A program made the position numbers and the translations under genes. A stretch of DNA of 34,290 nt from an uncultured Flavobacteriaceae bacterium. Its GTDB lineage: Bacteria > Bacteroidota > Bacteroidia > Flavobacteriales > Flavobacteriaceae. How positions within the stretch are numbered: the stretch's first letter is position 1; every line of letters begins with the position of its first letter. The notes under the pieces are model-generated. The model was not told where the DNA came from. It worked only from the letters and a program-made list of their open reading frames with translations, and made no database searches. Positions 33,919 to 34,290 of this stretch are shown one piece after another. The stretch is from the NCBI GenBank assembly GCA_913020075.1, contig CAJWAE010000014.1, positions 1 through 34,290 of the forward strand, in the 5' to 3' direction.

Positions 33919-34290
33919 ATGAAAGCACATAATAAGGAAACACAAACCCAAATGACGCCTAGTTCTTCTATTCAAGAATTAAAAAATGGTAACATTAGAT
34001 TTCTGGAGCAAAGAGAACATACAAGAAACTTATTACAGCAAGTGGAAGATACGAGTACTGGTCAGTATCCTTTTGCTACAATTTTAAGTTGTATTGATTC
34101 TCGTGTTCCTCCAGAACTAATTTTTGATCAAGGCATAGGAGATCTTTTTAGTATTCGTATCGCTGGAAATTTGGCGAATGAGGATATTCTAGGAAGTATG
34201 GAATTTGCAAGTAAACTAGCTGGAACTAAACTTATAGTTGTATTAGGACATACTGCTTGTGGAGCAGTAAAAGGGGCATGTGACCAAGTT
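33919..34290 (+). CDS. Beta-class carbonic anhydrase (3' truncated by window edge)
   Basis: 124 codons are visible with no stop before the window ends; a full protein would be about 210-220 residues. It hydrates CO2 to bicarbonate. All beta-class active-site elements in this part are present: zinc ligand Cys and the Asp/Arg pair in SCIDSRVPPELIFDQGIGD (from about residue 57), then the zinc ligands His and Cys in LGHTACGAVKGA (about residues 110-121). The N-terminus (MKAHNKETQTQMTPSSSIQE) lacks a signal peptide, so a cytoplasmic enzyme is expected. SulP-type transporters often sit next to this gene in marine bacteria, but the next gene is outside the window. Confidence 0.93.
   Translation, partial: MKAHNKETQTQMTPSSSIQELKNGNIRFLEQREHTRNLLQQVEDTSTGQYPFATILSCIDSRVPPELIFDQGIGDLFSIRIAGNLANEDILGSMEFASKLAGTKLIVVLGHTACGAVKGACDQV

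Noticed and set aside
1-34290. Defence island, mobile element, CRISPR or biosynthetic cluster
   Set aside because: Every long frame belongs to a known or conserved chromosomal family, gaps are short, and no transposase, integrase, tRNA-attached repeat or spaced direct-repeat array was seen.

Overview
The window is a compact, AT-rich stretch of bacterial chromosome. Its families and gene order point to a member of the Flavobacteriia (phylum Bacteroidota), probably a free-living marine type; this is inferred from protein motifs and synteny, not from a search. Pointers are a DUF4270 lipoprotein, a half-size GT5 'glycogen synthase' divergent from panC, panC-panD-flippase-radA order, ileS-traR/dksA-lspA order, DUF3108-M23 peptidase-pgi order, a bacillithiol-type YpdA reductase, two TonB-dependent receptors, and -7 boxes of the Bacteroidota type TAnnTTTG. 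No tRNA, rRNA, CRISPR array, transposase, integrase, phage gene or toxin-antitoxin pair was seen.

Layout. 1-3457 (+): the 3' part of a YpdA-family flavoprotein, then a glycerate kinase overlapping a GntP-family permease (likely uptake and phosphorylation of glycerate or a related sugar acid). 3454-6094 (-): a DUF4270 lipoprotein preceded by the half GT5 protein. 6192-9735 (+): panC, panD, a YbhN-like membrane protein and radA, closely spaced. 9794-14332 (+): NADP-type glutamate dehydrogenase, recO, and a TonB-dependent receptor overlapping recO. 14489-18951 (+): ileS, a TraR/DksA-like protein and lspA. 18923-19483 (-): 5-formyltetrahydrofolate cyclo-ligase, divergent from uvrC (+). 21410-25209 (+): DUF3108 protein, M23 peptidase lipoprotein and pgi. 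25336-27864 (+): a second TonB-dependent receptor ending at a strong bidirectional terminator. 27914-30984 (-): an unnamed conserved protein, rsmI and recJ. 31074-34290 (+): tdk, alr, asd and the 5' part of a beta-carbonic anhydrase.

The genes are mostly core metabolism and maintenance: CoA precursor synthesis (panC, panD), nitrogen assimilation (gdhA), folate (cyclo-ligase), DNA repair (radA, recO, uvrC, recJ), translation (ileS, rsmI), envelope work (lspA, alr, M23 peptidase, DUF4270 and TonB proteins) and amino-acid synthesis (asd). I found no convincing new defence or mobile system. The most interesting signals are changed active-site motifs in known enzymes: GIHH in place of HIGH in an IleRS2-type isoleucyl-tRNA synthetase, His where alanine racemases have their catalytic Tyr, and Cys in the last zinc-ligand position of the M23 peptidase. 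Regulatory candidates are a TTAACA palindrome before the second receptor and two mutually exclusive hairpins between alr and asd.
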